NCBI RefSeq assembly: GCF_004217315.1
Contig: NZ_SGWR01000001.1
Span: 620,001-684,000, forward strand
DNA: 64,000 nucleotides
Source of the DNA: Corticibacter populi
GTDB lineage: Bacteria > Pseudomonadota > Gammaproteobacteria > Burkholderiales > Burkholderiaceae_C
Reading direction: 5' to 3'
Below the pieces are notes generated by a model that saw only the letters and a list, made by a program, of their open reading frames with translations, ran no database searches and was not told where the DNA came from. The translations under genes were made by a program, and so were the position numbers. Below, piece after piece: positions 43,747 through 53,996 of the stretch. Each line of letters opens with the position of its first letter. The first letter of the stretch is position 1.

Positions 43747-44105
43747 GTTTCATCCTCCTCGCCCCAGGCCCAGTCCGTCGCCTTGGGCGTCGTGGGATTT
43801 TTCTCCCGTGCGCGGCGGCGTTCACGACCGCCATGCCTGACTCGCTCAACAGGCCGGACATCGGGGTCAGGCAAGCACTCCAGCAATCGATTTTTCAAGC
43901 CCAGCACGCCAAGGACCCTCAGCAATGTTTCCAATGACGTGTTCTCCCCTGCTTCGAGGCGCTTGATGCTGCTGATGGATGCTCCCGCCTCGCGCGCCAC
44001 ATGGGCCTGGGTCAGATTCCTGCTCAAACGCAGCTTGGCAAGCTTTCCCCCGAGGGAGCGCAGATCGCCAGCCAGGGTTGATGGTTCATCAATTTTGGAG
44101 TTCAT
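43743..44105 (-). CDS. hipB: HipB antitoxin, Xre-family repressor
   Basis: A 120-residue protein. An HTH_3 domain fills residues ~15-75: LGGKLAKLRLSRNLTQAHVA, then REAGASISSIKRLEAGENTS. The C-terminus is Arg/Glu-rich and probably disordered, as in HipB tails that aid degradation. It would bind the operator just upstream and neutralise HipA. The ATG is three bases from an AAGCAT-N5-ATGCTT inverted repeat that also includes the ribosome binding site. It is coupled to hipA by ATGA. Confidence 0.9.
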   Translation of the reverse strand: MNSKIDEPSTLAGDLRSLGGKLAKLRLSRNLTQAHVAREAGASISSIKRLEAGENTSLETLLRVLGVLGLKNRLLECLPDPDVRPVERVRHGGRERRRAREKNPTTPKATDWAWGEEDET

Positions 44106-44260
44106 ATAAGCATCCCAAATGCTTCATATGCTACATCATAGCTCTTTTATGAATCATTAAATCTATAATCATAAAACGATCATATTAGATACTTTATTAT
44201 CAATTTATGTTAATAATATTTCATATATGGAATATTATTGTCTGCACATGAAAGTCCAGA
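44106..44260 (-). promoter_or_regulatory. hipBA promoter and operator region
   Basis: A very AT-rich stretch. An inverted repeat AAGCAT-CCCAA-ATGCTT lies at 44108-44124, immediately before the hipB ATG. A -10-like TATGAT (minus strand) is at 44135-44140. HipB family repressors bind such short palindromes, so this is the likely autoregulatory site. The remaining AT-rich sequence up to 44260 has no gene. Confidence 0.6.
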
Positions 44261-44296
44261 GGCAATGAGTAGCCCTTTCCAAACAGCGTGTTGCAC

Positions 44297-44331
44297 ACAA
44301 AACAAAACCGCTTGCCGGTGAAGGCAAGCGG
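44297..44331 (-). terminator. Rho-independent terminator of the pyruvate dehydrogenase operon
   Basis: On the minus strand a perfect 9-bp stem CCGCTTGCC (44323-44331 complement) with GGCAAGCGG (44308-44316 complement) and a 6-base loop is followed by TTTTGTTTTGT. It lies 25 bases after the lpdA stop, so it ends the aceEF-lpdA transcript. Confidence 0.9.
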
Positions 44332-44355
44332 CTGGCATTGTGAAGTGGCTGGAGA

Positions 44356-46155
44356 TCAGCGCTTCTTCTCTGGTGGCAGATCGGTGCAGACGCCTTCGTA
44401 GGCTTCGGCCGCCATGCCAATGGTCTCTCCCAATGTCGGATGCGGGTGGATGGTCTTGCCGATGTCCACACCATCGGCGCCCATCTCGATGGCCAGGGCG
44501 ATCTCGCCGATCATGTCGCCCGCATGCGTACCGACGATGCCACCGCCAACGATTTGGTGCGTTTCCTCGCTGAACAGCAGCTTGGTGAAGCCCTCATCAC
44601 GGGTGTTGGCGATGGCGCGGCCCGAGGCGGTCCACGGAAACAGGCCTTTCTTGACCTTGATGCCCTGCGCCTTGGCCTGATCCTCGGTCAGGCCGACCCA
44701 GGCCACTTCCGGGTCGGTATAGGCCACGCTGGGGATCACGCGGGCGTCAAAGGCGGACTTGGCCAGCTTGTCGTCGCCCAGCAGTTCACCGGCAATGACT
44801 TCGGCGGCCACATGCGCTTCATGCACGGCCTTGTGTGCCAGCATCGGCTGGCCGACGATGTCACCAATGGCGAAGATGTGCGGCACGTTGGTGCGCAGTT
44901 GCACGTCCACGTCGATGAAGCCACGCTCGGTCACCGCCACGCCGGCCTTGTCGGCACCGATGCGCTTGCCATTGGGCACGCGACCCACCGCTTGCAGCAC
45001 CAGGTCGTAGGTCTGTGGCTCGGGTGCGCCCTCGCCTTCGAAGCTGACCTTGATGCCTTCGGGCGTAGCCTCGGCACCGACGGTCTTGGTCTTGAGCAGG
45101 ATGTTGTCGAAGCGCTTGGCATTGAACTTCTGCCAGACCTTGACCAGATCCCGGTCGGCACCCTGCATCAGGCCATCGAGCATCTCCACCACGTCCAGGC
45201 GCGTGCCCACGGTGCTGGAGTAGACGGTGCCCATCTCCAGGCCGATGATGCCACCGCCGATGACCAGCATGCGTCTGGGTTTCTGGCGCAGTTGCAGCGC
45301 CCCTGTGGAGGTGACGATGCGCGGATCATCGGGCAGGAATGGCAGCTTCACGGCTTCGGAGCCTGCGGCAATGATGGCGCGCTTGAACTGCAGTGTCTGC
45401 GTGCCACCGCCTTCGAGCTGCACCGTCAGATGGTTGGCACTGGCGAATTCGCCTTGGCCTTGTACCACGGTGACCTTGCGCATCTTGGCCATGGCGGCCA
45501 GGCCGCCGGTGAGCTTGCCAATGACTTTCTCTTTATGGGCGCGCAGCTTGTCGATGTCGACTTCAGGCTTGTTGAAACTTACACCCAGCTCGGACAGGTG
45601 GCTGGCTTCGTCCATCACCGAGGCGACGTGCAGCAGCGCCTTGGAGGGGATGCAGCCGACGTTCAGGCAGACGCCACCCAGCGTCGGGTAGCGCTCGACC
45701 AGCACAGTCTTGAGGCCGAGGTCGGCGGCGCGAAAAGCCGCCGAATAGCCACCGGGGCCGGCACCGAGCACGAGCACGTCGTAGTCGCCATCGACCTGAC
45801 CGCTGTAGCTGACCGCTGCGGGAGCCGGGGCGGTTGCCTTGGCCGCGGAGGCAGGTGCAGCAGCGGGTGCAGGCGCTGCACTGGGTGTGTGCGCCGGGCT
45901 GGGCGCAGCAGCCTCTCCCACAGTTTCCAGCACCAGGATCACCGAGCCTTCGCTGACCTTGTCACCGAGCTGAACCTTCAATTCCTTGACGGTACCGGCG
46001 GCACTGGAAGGAATCTCCATCGAGGCCTTGTCGGATTCGACGGTGATCAGGCTCTGCTCTTCCTTGACGGTATCGCCAGGTTTGACCAGCACTTCGATGA
46101 CTGCGACTTCATCGAAATCGCCGATGTCTGGAACCTTGACTTCAATCGTTGCCAT
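44356..46155 (-). CDS. lpdA: Dihydrolipoamide dehydrogenase with an N-terminal lipoyl domain (E3)
   Basis: A 599-residue flavoprotein. Residues 1-80 are a lipoyl domain with the lipoyl Lys in [10 protein letters not shown]. An Ala/Pro linker (about 85-120) follows, then the FAD motif [19 protein letters not shown], the redox disulfide [15 protein letters not shown], the NAD motif [12 protein letters not shown] and the C-terminal HPHPTLGE with the catalytic His-Glu. E3 reoxidises lipoamide in the pyruvate dehydrogenase complex using NAD. The fused lipoyl domain is common in betaproteobacteria and is absent from E. coli Lpd (474 residues). AAGGAG precedes the ATG. It is last in the operon. Confidence 0.95.
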   Translation of the reverse strand: MATIEVKVPDIGDFDEVAVIEVLVKPGDTVKEEQSLITVESDKASMEIPSSAAGTVKELKVQLGDKVSEGSVILVLETVGEAAAPSPAHTPSAAPAPAAAPASAAKATAPAPAAVSYSGQVDGDYDVLVLGAGPGGYSAAFRAADLGLKTVLVERYPTLGGVCLNVGCIPSKALLHVASVMDEASHLSELGVSFNKPEVDIDKLRAHKEKVIGKLTGGLAAMAKMRKVTVVQGQGEFASANHLTVQLEGGGTQTLQFKRAIIAAGSEAVKLPFLPDDPRIVTSTGALQLRQKPRRMLVIGGGIIGLEMGTVYSSTVGTRLDVVEMLDGLMQGADRDLVKVWQKFNAKRFDNILLKTKTVGAEATPEGIKVSFEGEGAPEPQTYDLVLQAVGRVPNGKRIGADKAGVAVTERGFIDVDVQLRTNVPHIFAIGDIVGQPMLAHKAVHEAHVAAEVIAGELLGDDKLAKSAFDARVIPSVAYTDPEVAWVGLTEDQAKAQGIKVKKGLFPWTASGRAIANTRDEGFTKLLFSEETHQIVGGGIVGTHAGDMIGEIALAIEMGADGVDIGKTIHPHPTLGETIGMAAEAYEGVCTDLPPEKKR

Positions 46156-46173
46156 GTGTTTCTCCTTCCTGGC

Positions 46174-47856
46174 TTAGAGCAGCACACGGCGGAAGTCCGC
46201 CAGAATCTGACCGAGGTAGGCGTTGAAGCGCGCAGCCGAGGCGCCGTCGATGACGCGGTGATCCCACGACAGCGACAGCGGCAGCATCAGGCGCGGCTGG
46301 AAGGCCTTGCCGTCCCAGACCGGTTCGATGGTGCTGCGGCAGACGCCGAGGATGGCAACTTCCGGTGCATTGATGATGGGCGTGAAGTAGCGCCCGCCAA
46401 TCCCGCCCAGCGAGCTGATGGTGAAGCCGGCGCCGCTCATATCGGCCGGGCCCAGCTTGCCTTCGCGCGCCTTCTTGGCCAGATCGCCCATTTCCTGGCT
46501 GATCTGCAGCACGCCCTTCTTGTCGGCATCCTTGATGACGGGCACGACCAGACCATTCGGGGTATCGGCGGCAAAGCCGATGTGGAAGTATTTCTTGAGC
46601 ACCAGTTCCTCGCCGTCCAGCGAGGCATTGAAATCCGGGAACTTCTTGAGCGCGGCCACGCAGGCCTTGATCAGGAAGGCCAGCATGGTGACCTTGATAC
46701 CGGACTTCTCGTTCTCCTTGTTGGTGGCCACGCGGAAGGCCTCCAGCTCGGTGATGTCGGCATCGTCGTGGTTGGTGACGTGCGGGATCATCACCCAGTT
46801 GCGGTGCAGGTTGGCGCCGCTGATCTTCTTGATGCGGCCCAGCGGCTTGCGTTCGATTTCACCGAACTTGGCAAAATCGACCTTGGGCCACGGGATCAGG
46901 CCCAGCGCCGCGCCATCGGCACTGCCGCCGGCAGGAGCAGCGGCACCTTGTGCGGTCGTGCGCGCGGTGCCGGCCATCACGGCCTTGACGAAGCTCTGCA
47001 AGTCGTCCAGCGTGATGCGGCCCTTCTCGCCCGTGCCTTTGACTTCGGCCAGCGGCACGCCCAATTCACGAGCGGCTTTGCGGATCGAGGGGGAGGCATG
47101 CGGCAGCTTGCCGCCGAGGTTCACCTCGGCCGGTTTGTGCGCGGCGGCCGGCGCCGCTGCCGGCACCGGGGCAGAAGCCCTGGCCTCGCCCGCAGCCGCA
47201 GCAGGCGCCGCGGATGTGGGGGCAGCGGCTGCCGGAGCTGGCGCAGCAGCACCCGGGTTTGCACCGACACCCGCCGCACTCTTGAGAATGGCCACCAAGT
47301 CACCCTTGTTGATCTTGTCGCCCACCTTGACGGCCAGCGACTCGACCACGCCAGCGGCGCTCGACGGAATCTCCATCGAGGCCTTGTCGGATTCGACGGT
47401 GATCAGGCTTTGTTCTTCCTCGACGGCGTCACCGGCCTTGACCAGCACCTCGATGACCGCGACATCGCTGAAGTCGCCGATGTCGGGCACGCGCACTTCC
47501 ACCGGACCGCCCTGGCCACCTTGGCTGCCGGCAGCCGGTGCCGCAGGAGCGTCGGCCGGCTCGGCTTGTTGCGCCGGTGCGGCGGCCGGGGCCGAAACGC
47601 CTTCGCCTGTTGCTTCCGCCTCAGCCTCCAACTGCAAGATCACGCTGCCTTCGCTGATCTTGTCGCCCAGCTTGACCTGGATGGACTTGACCACGCCGGC
47701 GGCGCTCGATGGAATCTCCATCGAGGCCTTGTCGGATTCGACGGTGATCAGGCTTTGCTCGGCGGCGACCTTGTCGCCTTCCTTTACCAGGATCTCGATG
47801 ACCGCGACCTCGGCGAAATCACCGATGTCGGGAACCTTGACGTCTATCAGAGCCAT
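46174..47856 (-). CDS. aceF: Dihydrolipoamide acetyltransferase (E2) with two lipoyl domains
   Basis: A 560-residue E2. Two lipoyl domains (about 1-80 and 118-200) each carry [16 protein letters not shown] with the lipoyl Lys. Ala/Pro-rich linkers join them. The peripheral subunit-binding domain ([20 protein letters not shown]) lies near 255-295. The catalytic domain ends with [12 protein letters not shown], containing the active His and Asp. It transfers acetyl groups to CoA and forms the complex core. AAGGAG precedes the ATG. The lipoyl coding sequences share a 43-base identical stretch with each other and with lpdA. Confidence 0.95.
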   Translation of the reverse strand: MALIDVKVPDIGDFAEVAVIEILVKEGDKVAAEQSLITVESDKASMEIPSSAAGVVKSIQVKLGDKISEGSVILQLEAEAEATGEGVSAPAAAPAQQAEPADAPAAPAAGSQGGQGGPVEVRVPDIGDFSDVAVIEVLVKAGDAVEEEQSLITVESDKASMEIPSSAAGVVESLAVKVGDKINKGDLVAILKSAAGVGANPGAAAPAPAAAAPTSAAPAAAAGEARASAPVPAAAPAAAHKPAEVNLGGKLPHASPSIRKAARELGVPLAEVKGTGEKGRITLDDLQSFVKAVMAGTARTTAQGAAAPAGGSADGAALGLIPWPKVDFAKFGEIERKPLGRIKKISGANLHRNWVMIPHVTNHDDADITELEAFRVATNKENEKSGIKVTMLAFLIKACVAALKKFPDFNASLDGEELVLKKYFHIGFAADTPNGLVVPVIKDADKKGVLQISQEMGDLAKKAREGKLGPADMSGAGFTISSLGGIGGRYFTPIINAPEVAILGVCRSTIEPVWDGKAFQPRLMLPLSLSWDHRVIDGASAARFNAYLGQILADFRRVLL

Positions 47857-47878
47857 GTTTGTTCTCCTTCTCGCTCAC

Positions 47879-50605
47879 TCAGGCGTGCAGCGGGTTGATC
47901 TTGTCGGTCTTGATGCCGTACTTCTGGATGGCTTCGAGCACTTTCTCCGACGGGATGGCGCCGTCGTCAGCCAGCGACTTGAGCGCGGCCACGACGATGT
48001 AGTGGCGGTTGATCTCGAAGTGCTCGCGCAGCTTGTAGCGGAAATCGCTGCGGCCAAAACCGTCGGTGCCCAGCACGCGGTAGCTGCGGTCAGCAGGGAT
48101 GAAGGGACGGATCTGCTCGGCGTAGTTCTTGATGTAGTCGGTCGAGGCGACCACCGGGCCTTCGGTCTTGGCCAGCTGTTCGGTCACGAACGGCACCTTG
48201 GCCGGCTCGGTCGGATGCAGCAGGTTCCAGCGCTCGGCCTCCTGGCCGTCGCGGGTCAGCTCGTTGAAGCTCGGGCAGCTCCAGACGTCGGCACCAATGT
48301 CCCAGTCGTTCTCCAGCAGTTCCTTGGCGGCGATCGACTCGCGCAGGATCGAGCCCGAGCCCAGCAGGTTCACGCGGTGTGCCTTGCCGTCGGCGGCCGG
48401 CAGCAGCAGGTACATGCCCTTGATGATCTGCTCCTCGGAACCGGGGTTCAGCCCCGGCATCGCGTAGTTCTCGTTGAGCAGCGTGATGTAGTAGAAGACG
48501 TTCTCCTGCTTCTCCACCATGCGTTTCAAGCCATCTTGCATGATCACCGCCACTTCGTGCGCGAAAGTCGGGTCGTAGCTCACGCAGTTGGGGATGGTGC
48601 CCGCCAGGATGTGGCTGTGGCCGTCCTCGTGCTGCAGGCCCTCGCCGTTGAGCGTGGTGCGCCCGGAGGTGCCGCCCAGCAGGAAACCGCGTGCCTGCAT
48701 GTCGCCGGCCGCCCAGGCAAAGTCGCCGATGCGCTGGAAGCCGAACATCGAGTAGTAGACGTAGAACGGGATCATGATGCGGTTGTTCGTCGAGTACGAC
48801 GTCGCCGCGGCGATCCACGAGGCCATGCCGCCCGCTTCGTTGATGCCTTCCTGCAGGATCTGGCCGGCCTTGTCCTCCTTGTAGTACATCACCTGGTCCT
48901 TGTCGACCGGGGTGTAGAGCTGGCCCTTGGGGTTGTAGATGCCGATCTGGCGAAACAGGCCTTCCATGCCGAAGGTGCGCGCCTCGTCGACCAGGATGGG
49001 CACGATGCGCGGGCCCAGCGCCTTGTCGCGCAGCAGCTGGTTCAGGAAACGCACATAAGCCTGCGTGGTGGAGATCTCGCGGCCCTCGGCGGTGGGCTCC
49101 AGCACGGCCTTGAAGGTCTCGAGCGAAGGCACGGTGAAGCGCTCGCTTGATTCCTTGCGGCGCTTGGGCAGGTAGCCGCCCAGCGCCTTGCGACGTTCGT
49201 GCAGGTACTTCATCTCCGGCGTGTCGTCGGCCGGCTTGTAGAACGGAATCTTGGAGAGCTCGCTGTCCGGCACAGGGATGTTGAAGCGGTCGCGGAACAG
49301 GCGGATGTCGTCGTCCGTGAGCTTCTTGGTCTGGTGCGCGGTGTTCTTGCCTTCGGCGGCCGCGCCCATTCCATAGCCCTTGACGGTCTTGACCAGCAGC
49401 ACGGTGGGTTGGCCCTGATGGTTCTGCGCGGAGTGGAAGGCCGCATAAACCTTGAACGGATCATGGCCCCCACGGCGCAACGCCCAGATCTCATCGTCCG
49501 ACATGTTCTCGACCATCTTCAGCAGGCGCGGGTCGCGGCCGAAGAAATGCTTGCGCACATAGGCTCCGTCATTGGCCTTGAAGGCCTGGTAGTCGCCGTC
49601 GAGCGTATCCATCATGACCTTGCGCAGGATGCCGTCCTTGTCCTTGGCCAGCAGCGGATCCCAGTTGCTGCCCCACAGCAGCTTGATGACGTTCCAGCCC
49701 GAGCCGCGGAATTCGCCCTCGAGCTCCTGGATGATCTTGCCATTGCCGCGCACTGGGCCGTCGAGGCGTTGCAGGTTGCAGTTGACCACGAAAATCAGGT
49801 TGTCCAGGCCCTCGCGCGCGGCCAGGCTGATCGCGCCCAGGCTTTCGGGCTCGTCCATCTCGCCATCGCCCAGGAAGGCCCAGACCTTGCGCGCGCTGGT
49901 ATCGGCAATGCCGCGCGCATGCAAGTACTTGAGGAAGCGCGCCTGGTAGATCGCCATCAACGGGCCCAGGCCCATCGAGACCGTGGGGAACTGCCAGAAG
50001 TCCGGCATCAGCTTGGGGTGCGGATAGCTCGACAGGCCCTTGCCATCGACCTCCTGGCGGAAGTTCAGCAGCTGGTCCTCGCTCAGATTGCCTTCCAGGT
50101 AGGCACGGGCGTAGATGCCGGGAGCGGAATGCCCCTGGATGTAGAGCAGGTCGCCGCCATGCGTGCCGCCGGTGTCGGTGTCGTCGGCATGCCAGAAATG
50201 GTTGAAGCCCGCCGCCAGCATGTGCGCGAGCGAGGCGAACGAGGAAATGTGCCCGCCCAGGTCGCCGCCGTCCTCGGGATGCAGGCGATTGGCCTTGACG
50301 ACCATGGCCATGGCGTTCCAGCGCATGTAGGCACGCAGCCGCCCTTCGAGCTCCAGGTTGCCGGGGGTGCGCACCTCGTCCTGGGGCTCGATGGTGTTGA
50401 CGTAGCCGGTGTTGGCGGAGAACGGCAGGTCGATGCTGTTCTGGCGGGCATGTTCGAGCAGTTGCTCGATGAGAAAGTGCGCGCGCTCGGCACCCTCCCT
50501 GTCGATGACGGCGGACAGGGCGTCCAGCCATTCTCGGGTTTCCTGGGAATCGATGTCCACCGCCTGGGATGGCACATTGGCTGGGCTGCTTGCTTTGTCC
50601 GTCAT
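47879..50605 (-). CDS. aceE: Pyruvate dehydrogenase E1, homodimeric type
   Basis: A 908-residue E1, close to the E. coli length of 887. The thiamine diphosphate motif GDGEMDEPES...NCNLQRLDGP lies at about 245-290. HHFLVRLA-like and HILAGTIPNCVSYDPTF segments mark the rest of the family. It decarboxylates pyruvate and acetylates the E2 lipoyl groups. A GGAG site stands eight bases before the ATG. The promoter must lie in the 245 bases shared with the divergent sensor kinase gene. No PdhR-type repressor gene is next to it; the adjacent two-component system is a candidate regulator. Confidence 0.96.
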   Translation of the reverse strand: MTDKASSPANVPSQAVDIDSQETREWLDALSAVIDREGAERAHFLIEQLLEHARQNSIDLPFSANTGYVNTIEPQDEVRTPGNLELEGRLRAYMRWNAMAMVVKANRLHPEDGGDLGGHISSFASLAHMLAAGFNHFWHADDTDTGGTHGGDLLYIQGHSAPGIYARAYLEGNLSEDQLLNFRQEVDGKGLSSYPHPKLMPDFWQFPTVSMGLGPLMAIYQARFLKYLHARGIADTSARKVWAFLGDGEMDEPESLGAISLAAREGLDNLIFVVNCNLQRLDGPVRGNGKIIQELEGEFRGSGWNVIKLLWGSNWDPLLAKDKDGILRKVMMDTLDGDYQAFKANDGAYVRKHFFGRDPRLLKMVENMSDDEIWALRRGGHDPFKVYAAFHSAQNHQGQPTVLLVKTVKGYGMGAAAEGKNTAHQTKKLTDDDIRLFRDRFNIPVPDSELSKIPFYKPADDTPEMKYLHERRKALGGYLPKRRKESSERFTVPSLETFKAVLEPTAEGREISTTQAYVRFLNQLLRDKALGPRIVPILVDEARTFGMEGLFRQIGIYNPKGQLYTPVDKDQVMYYKEDKAGQILQEGINEAGGMASWIAAATSYSTNNRIMIPFYVYYSMFGFQRIGDFAWAAGDMQARGFLLGGTSGRTTLNGEGLQHEDGHSHILAGTIPNCVSYDPTFAHEVAVIMQDGLKRMVEKQENVFYYITLLNENYAMPGLNPGSEEQIIKGMYLLLPAADGKAHRVNLLGSGSILRESIAAKELLENDWDIGADVWSCPSFNELTRDGQEAERWNLLHPTEPAKVPFVTEQLAKTEGPVVASTDYIKNYAEQIRPFIPADRSYRVLGTDGFGRSDFRYKLREHFEINRHYIVVAALKSLADDGAIPSEKVLEAIQKYGIKTDKINPLHA

Positions 50606-50850
50606 AAGAAGGTCTCCGTTTAAGAATCAGCGGTCATCCACCATGCAAGTTGACAGTGACCAGCCTGCGAGTTTCGCATGGTTTCGCCATAATTTCAAAT
50701 TAAGTCCGCTGTTTTCTCAATGCGAAATAGAGGCCGATTCGTGGCATTGCGCTATCGCCAATTTGGCAACCAGGCGGCAAGCTTGCAGCCACAATACTGG
50801 ACATCCCTTCCCCGCAGCATCGGTAGATTCCATTGCACTCTCTTTCCCCC

Positions 50851-53364
50851 ATGAACTCCAACCCCATCCAGGCCGGCAAGCGATGGTGGCGGCAACTGGG
50901 TTGGCGCCACCAGGATCGCCTGGGCAACCTGATTCCGCTGGTCGCGGTACTGCTTTTCGTGATGGTGATGGTCAGCGCCTTCCTTTTCTTGCGGATGGAG
51001 GAGCGCGAGCGGGAGGAGCAAGGGCTGGTGCAGCAAAGCCAGCTGGTGCTGCAGCGCCTCTCGGACCGCCTGATGGACCGCCAGGAACAACTGCAGCGGC
51101 TGGTCAGCAATCTCACCACGCCGGCGGTCGGCTCCGGGTTCGACCAGGCCGCGCGCCAGCTGCTCGGCCAGCAGCCCGAATTGCAGGCCGTCACCTGGTT
51201 CGATGCACGCCAGCGCGTCGTCAGCACGCACCATGCCGCGATGCTGCCGGGCCCGCTGCGCCGCATGGTCGGTCAGGTCTGGCGTGATGTCGATCTCTCG
51301 GCCTATCCCTATGGCCACTGGGAATTGGTGCCCGGCCGCTACGTCACGGGGGAGGAGAACGTACCGCCGCTGCTGCGTCTCTTCACCCCCATCCATGTCA
51401 ACGATGCCTATCTGGGCATGATCGTCGCCGAGTATTCGCCCCAGGCCATGCTCAATGCCGTGCTGACCGGTGACAACGCCGCGGCGCTGGCCATTGCCCT
51501 CACCAGTGCCGGCGGCGATCTGGTTGCAGCCATCGGGCAGGCCGCCTACCTGCCCCGCTGGGTTGCCAGCGCACCGGTGGACGAATGGCTGGCTCCGCCC
51601 CGCCTGACACAGCCGGTTCCGCCGCTGGACGATGCGCTGATGCTGCAGACGGTGATGTACCGTACCGACAAGAGCGTCACCAGCTATGGCTGGATGCTGC
51701 TGCTGGTGCTGCTGGGGCTGACCACCATCGGCATGCTGCTGATGAACTGGCGCCTGAGCCGCCGCCGCTATCAGGCCCAGGGCAAGCTGCGGGCGGAATC
51801 CCACTTCCGCCTGGCGATCGAGAACTCCCTGATGGCGGGCATTCGCGTGCTCGACCTCTCGGGCAAGACCACCTATGCCAATGCCACCTTCAGCCGCATG
51901 GTCGGCTGGTCGGTGCAGGAGCTGGTCGGCATGACGGCGCCATTTCCGTACTGGCCAAGGGAAGACCGCGAGGTGCTGACGGCGCGTTTCCAGGCCGAGT
52001 TGGAAGGCCGCCATTACCCCGGCGGCCTGCAATTGCGCATGCTTCGCAAGAACGGCACCACCTTCGACGCGCGGGTGTTCCTGACGCCGATGTTCGATGA
52101 CAAAGGCCGCCAGACCGGCTGGCTCTCGACCATCAACGACATCACCGAGCCCAACCGCATCCGCCAGCAGCTGGCCACGGCGCACGACCGCTTCACGCTG
52201 GTGCTCGAATCGCTCGACGCCTCGATCTCGGTGGCGCCACTGGGCAGCAAGGAGCTGCTGTTCGCCAACCGGCTCTATCGCCAGTGGTTCGGCTCGCAAA
52301 GCACCGGCCATCTGAAGTTGCTCAGCCAGGCCGGCGCCAGTGAACTGCAGGAGTCCGGCGACAACAACAGCGACGAGGAAGACGGGTTGATGGGCCTGCC
52401 CACCGAGGTTATTACCAGCGCCAACCCCGACCGTGCGGAGATCTACATCGAGAGGCTCGACAAGTGGCTGGAGGTGCGCTCGCGCTACCTGGACTGGGTC
52501 GATGGCCGCCTGGCGCAAATGGTCATCGCCACCGACATCACCAAACGCAAGCTGGCCGAGGAACAGGCCGAGCGCCAGGCCGAGAAGATGGAGACCGTCA
52601 GCCGCCTGATGACCATGGGCGAGATGGCCTCGAGCGTCGCGCACGAACTCAACCAGCCGCTGGCAGCCATCAGCAACTATGTGGGCGGCATGATCTCGCG
52701 CATCCAGAGCGGCTCCATCGCGCTGGAGCAGTTGCTGCCGCCGCTGGAGAAGACGGCCCACCAGGCGGTGCGTGCCGGCCAGGTGATCCACCGCATCCGC
52801 GCCTTCGTCAAGCGCAGCGCGCCCAATCGAGAGCGTTGCGAGCCGCAGCGCCTGGTGGGCGAAGCGCTGGAGCTGGCCAGCATCGAACTGCGCAAGCGCA
52901 ACGTGCGCCTGAGCAGCCACATCGCGCCCTACCTGCCCAAGATCGAAGTCGATGCCATCCTCATCGAGCAGGTGCTCATCAACCTGCTGAAGAACGCTGC
53001 CGAGGCCATCGACGGAGCCGACCTGCCCACGGGCCGCCGCAGCATCGACCTGCAGGTCAATCGCGACGACGGGGGCGTGCGCTTTGCGGTGACCGACCAG
53101 GGGCCGGGCCTGCCCGAGCAGGCCACCCAACAACTCTTCGAAGCCTTCTATTCCACCAAGACCGATGGCATGGGCATTGGCCTCAACCTGTGCCGCAGCA
53201 TCGTCGAGTCGCATCAGGGCAAAATGCAGGTGCGCAACCTCTACAATGAACAGGGTGAGGCAAGCGGCTGCGAGTTTTCCTTCTGGTTGCCCGTGGCCGC
53301 CAGTAATGGCACCTCCAGGGGGCCCGAGGCCCCGGAGGAATCGACCAATCAACCAGCGAGATGA
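50851..53364 (+). CDS. PAS sensor histidine kinase
   Basis: An 837-residue membrane kinase. Helix 1 is at about 25-47 and helix 2 at about 280-300, so a ~230-residue sensor loop is periplasmic. A PAS domain (FRLAIENSLMAGIRVLDLSG, near 320) and a second PAS-like region follow, then the H-box SSVAHELNQPLAAISNY near 595, N-box LINLLKNAAEAI near 709 and G-boxes TDQGPGLPE and GMGIGLNL. The NQPLAAI form is typical of FixL/DctB-type kinases. An upstream TTG would add six residues. It is divergent from aceE and overlaps the response regulator gene. Control of the pyruvate dehydrogenase operon is an attractive inference. Confidence 0.9.
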   Translation: MNSNPIQAGKRWWRQLGWRHQDRLGNLIPLVAVLLFVMVMVSAFLFLRMEEREREEQGLVQQSQLVLQRLSDRLMDRQEQLQRLVSNLTTPAVGSGFDQAARQLLGQQPELQAVTWFDARQRVVSTHHAAMLPGPLRRMVGQVWRDVDLSAYPYGHWELVPGRYVTGEENVPPLLRLFTPIHVNDAYLGMIVAEYSPQAMLNAVLTGDNAAALAIALTSAGGDLVAAIGQAAYLPRWVASAPVDEWLAPPRLTQPVPPLDDALMLQTVMYRTDKSVTSYGWMLLLVLLGLTTIGMLLMNWRLSRRRYQAQGKLRAESHFRLAIENSLMAGIRVLDLSGKTTYANATFSRMVGWSVQELVGMTAPFPYWPREDREVLTARFQAELEGRHYPGGLQLRMLRKNGTTFDARVFLTPMFDDKGRQTGWLSTINDITEPNRIRQQLATAHDRFTLVLESLDASISVAPLGSKELLFANRLYRQWFGSQSTGHLKLLSQAGASELQESGDNNSDEEDGLMGLPTEVITSANPDRAEIYIERLDKWLEVRSRYLDWVDGRLAQMVIATDITKRKLAEEQAERQAEKMETVSRLMTMGEMASSVAHELNQPLAAISNYVGGMISRIQSGSIALEQLLPPLEKTAHQAVRAGQVIHRIRAFVKRSAPNRERCEPQRLVGEALELASIELRKRNVRLSSHIAPYLPKIEVDAILIEQVLINLLKNAAEAIDGADLPTGRRSIDLQVNRDDGGVRFAVTDQGPGLPEQATQQLFEAFYSTKTDGMGIGLNLCRSIVESHQGKMQVRNLYNEQGEASGCEFSFWLPVAASNGTSRGPEAPEESTNQPAR

Positions 53365-53996
53365 ATCACGACATGACGACAGGAACCAAAAAGGGCACGG
53401 TTTACATCGTGGATGACGACGAAGCCATTCGCGACTCCCTGCAATGGCTGCTCGAAGGCCGCGACTTCCATGTGCGCTGCTTCGACAGCGCAGAGGCATT
53501 CCTGAACCATTACGACCCGCGCGAAGTGGCCTGCCTGATCGCCGACATCCGCATGAACGGCATGTCCGGCCTGGAATTGCAGGACCAGCTCATCGAACGC
53601 AACTCGCCGCTGCCCATCGCCATCATCACCGGCCATGGCGATGTGCCGATGGCCGTCGACAGCATGAAAAAGGGCGCGATCGACTTCATCCAGAAGCCGT
53701 TCGAGGAAAACGCCATTACCGCACTGGTTGCGCGCCTGCTCGAGCAGGCGCAGAGCCAGTTTGCCGACCAGCAGCAGGCTGCCACTCGCGAAGCTCTGCT
53801 CGCCAAGCTCACCGCGCGTGAATCGCAGGTGCTCGAGCGCATCGTTGCCGGACGCCTGAACAAGCAAATCGCCGACGATCTCAACATCAGCATCAAGACC
53901 GTCGAGGCGCACCGCGCCAACATCATGGAAAAACTCGGTGCCAACACCGTGGCCGATCTTCTCAAGGTCGCGCTGGGCAGCGGCACCAAGGCCTGA
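53361..53996 (+). CDS. FixJ/NarL-type response regulator
   Basis: A 211-residue regulator. The receiver domain has the acidic VDDDE cluster, the phospho-acceptor Asp 62 in LIADIRMNGMSG, Thr in ITGHGD and the Lys in IQKPFEE. A LuxR-type helix-turn-helix (LTARESQVLERIVAGRLNKQ, then DDLNISIKTVEAHRANIM) ends the protein. The start overlaps the kinase stop by four bases; a second ATG four codons in is an alternative. It is the partner of the adjacent kinase. FixJ-type regulators activate transcription when phosphorylated. Confidence 0.92.
   Translation: MNHDMTTGTKKGTVYIVDDDEAIRDSLQWLLEGRDFHVRCFDSAEAFLNHYDPREVACLIADIRMNGMSGLELQDQLIERNSPLPIAIITGHGDVPMAVDSMKKGAIDFIQKPFEENAITALVARLLEQAQSQFADQQQAATREALLAKLTARESQVLERIVAGRLNKQIADDLNISIKTVEAHRANIMEKLGANTVADLLKVALGSGTKA

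Noticed and set aside
44440..47898. 1152-codon plus-strand open frame across lpdA and aceF
   Set aside because: It is antisense to two certain genes. High GC content removes stops from the complementary frame, and the protein has no recognisable domain.
46418..49150. 910-codon plus-strand open frame across aceF and aceE
   Set aside because: It is antisense to aceF and aceE and has low-complexity Ala/Ser content; no ribosome binding site or family signature was seen.
50752..53499. 915-codon minus-strand open frame across the sensor kinase
   Set aside because: It is the shadow of the kinase gene, which has clear kinase motifs.
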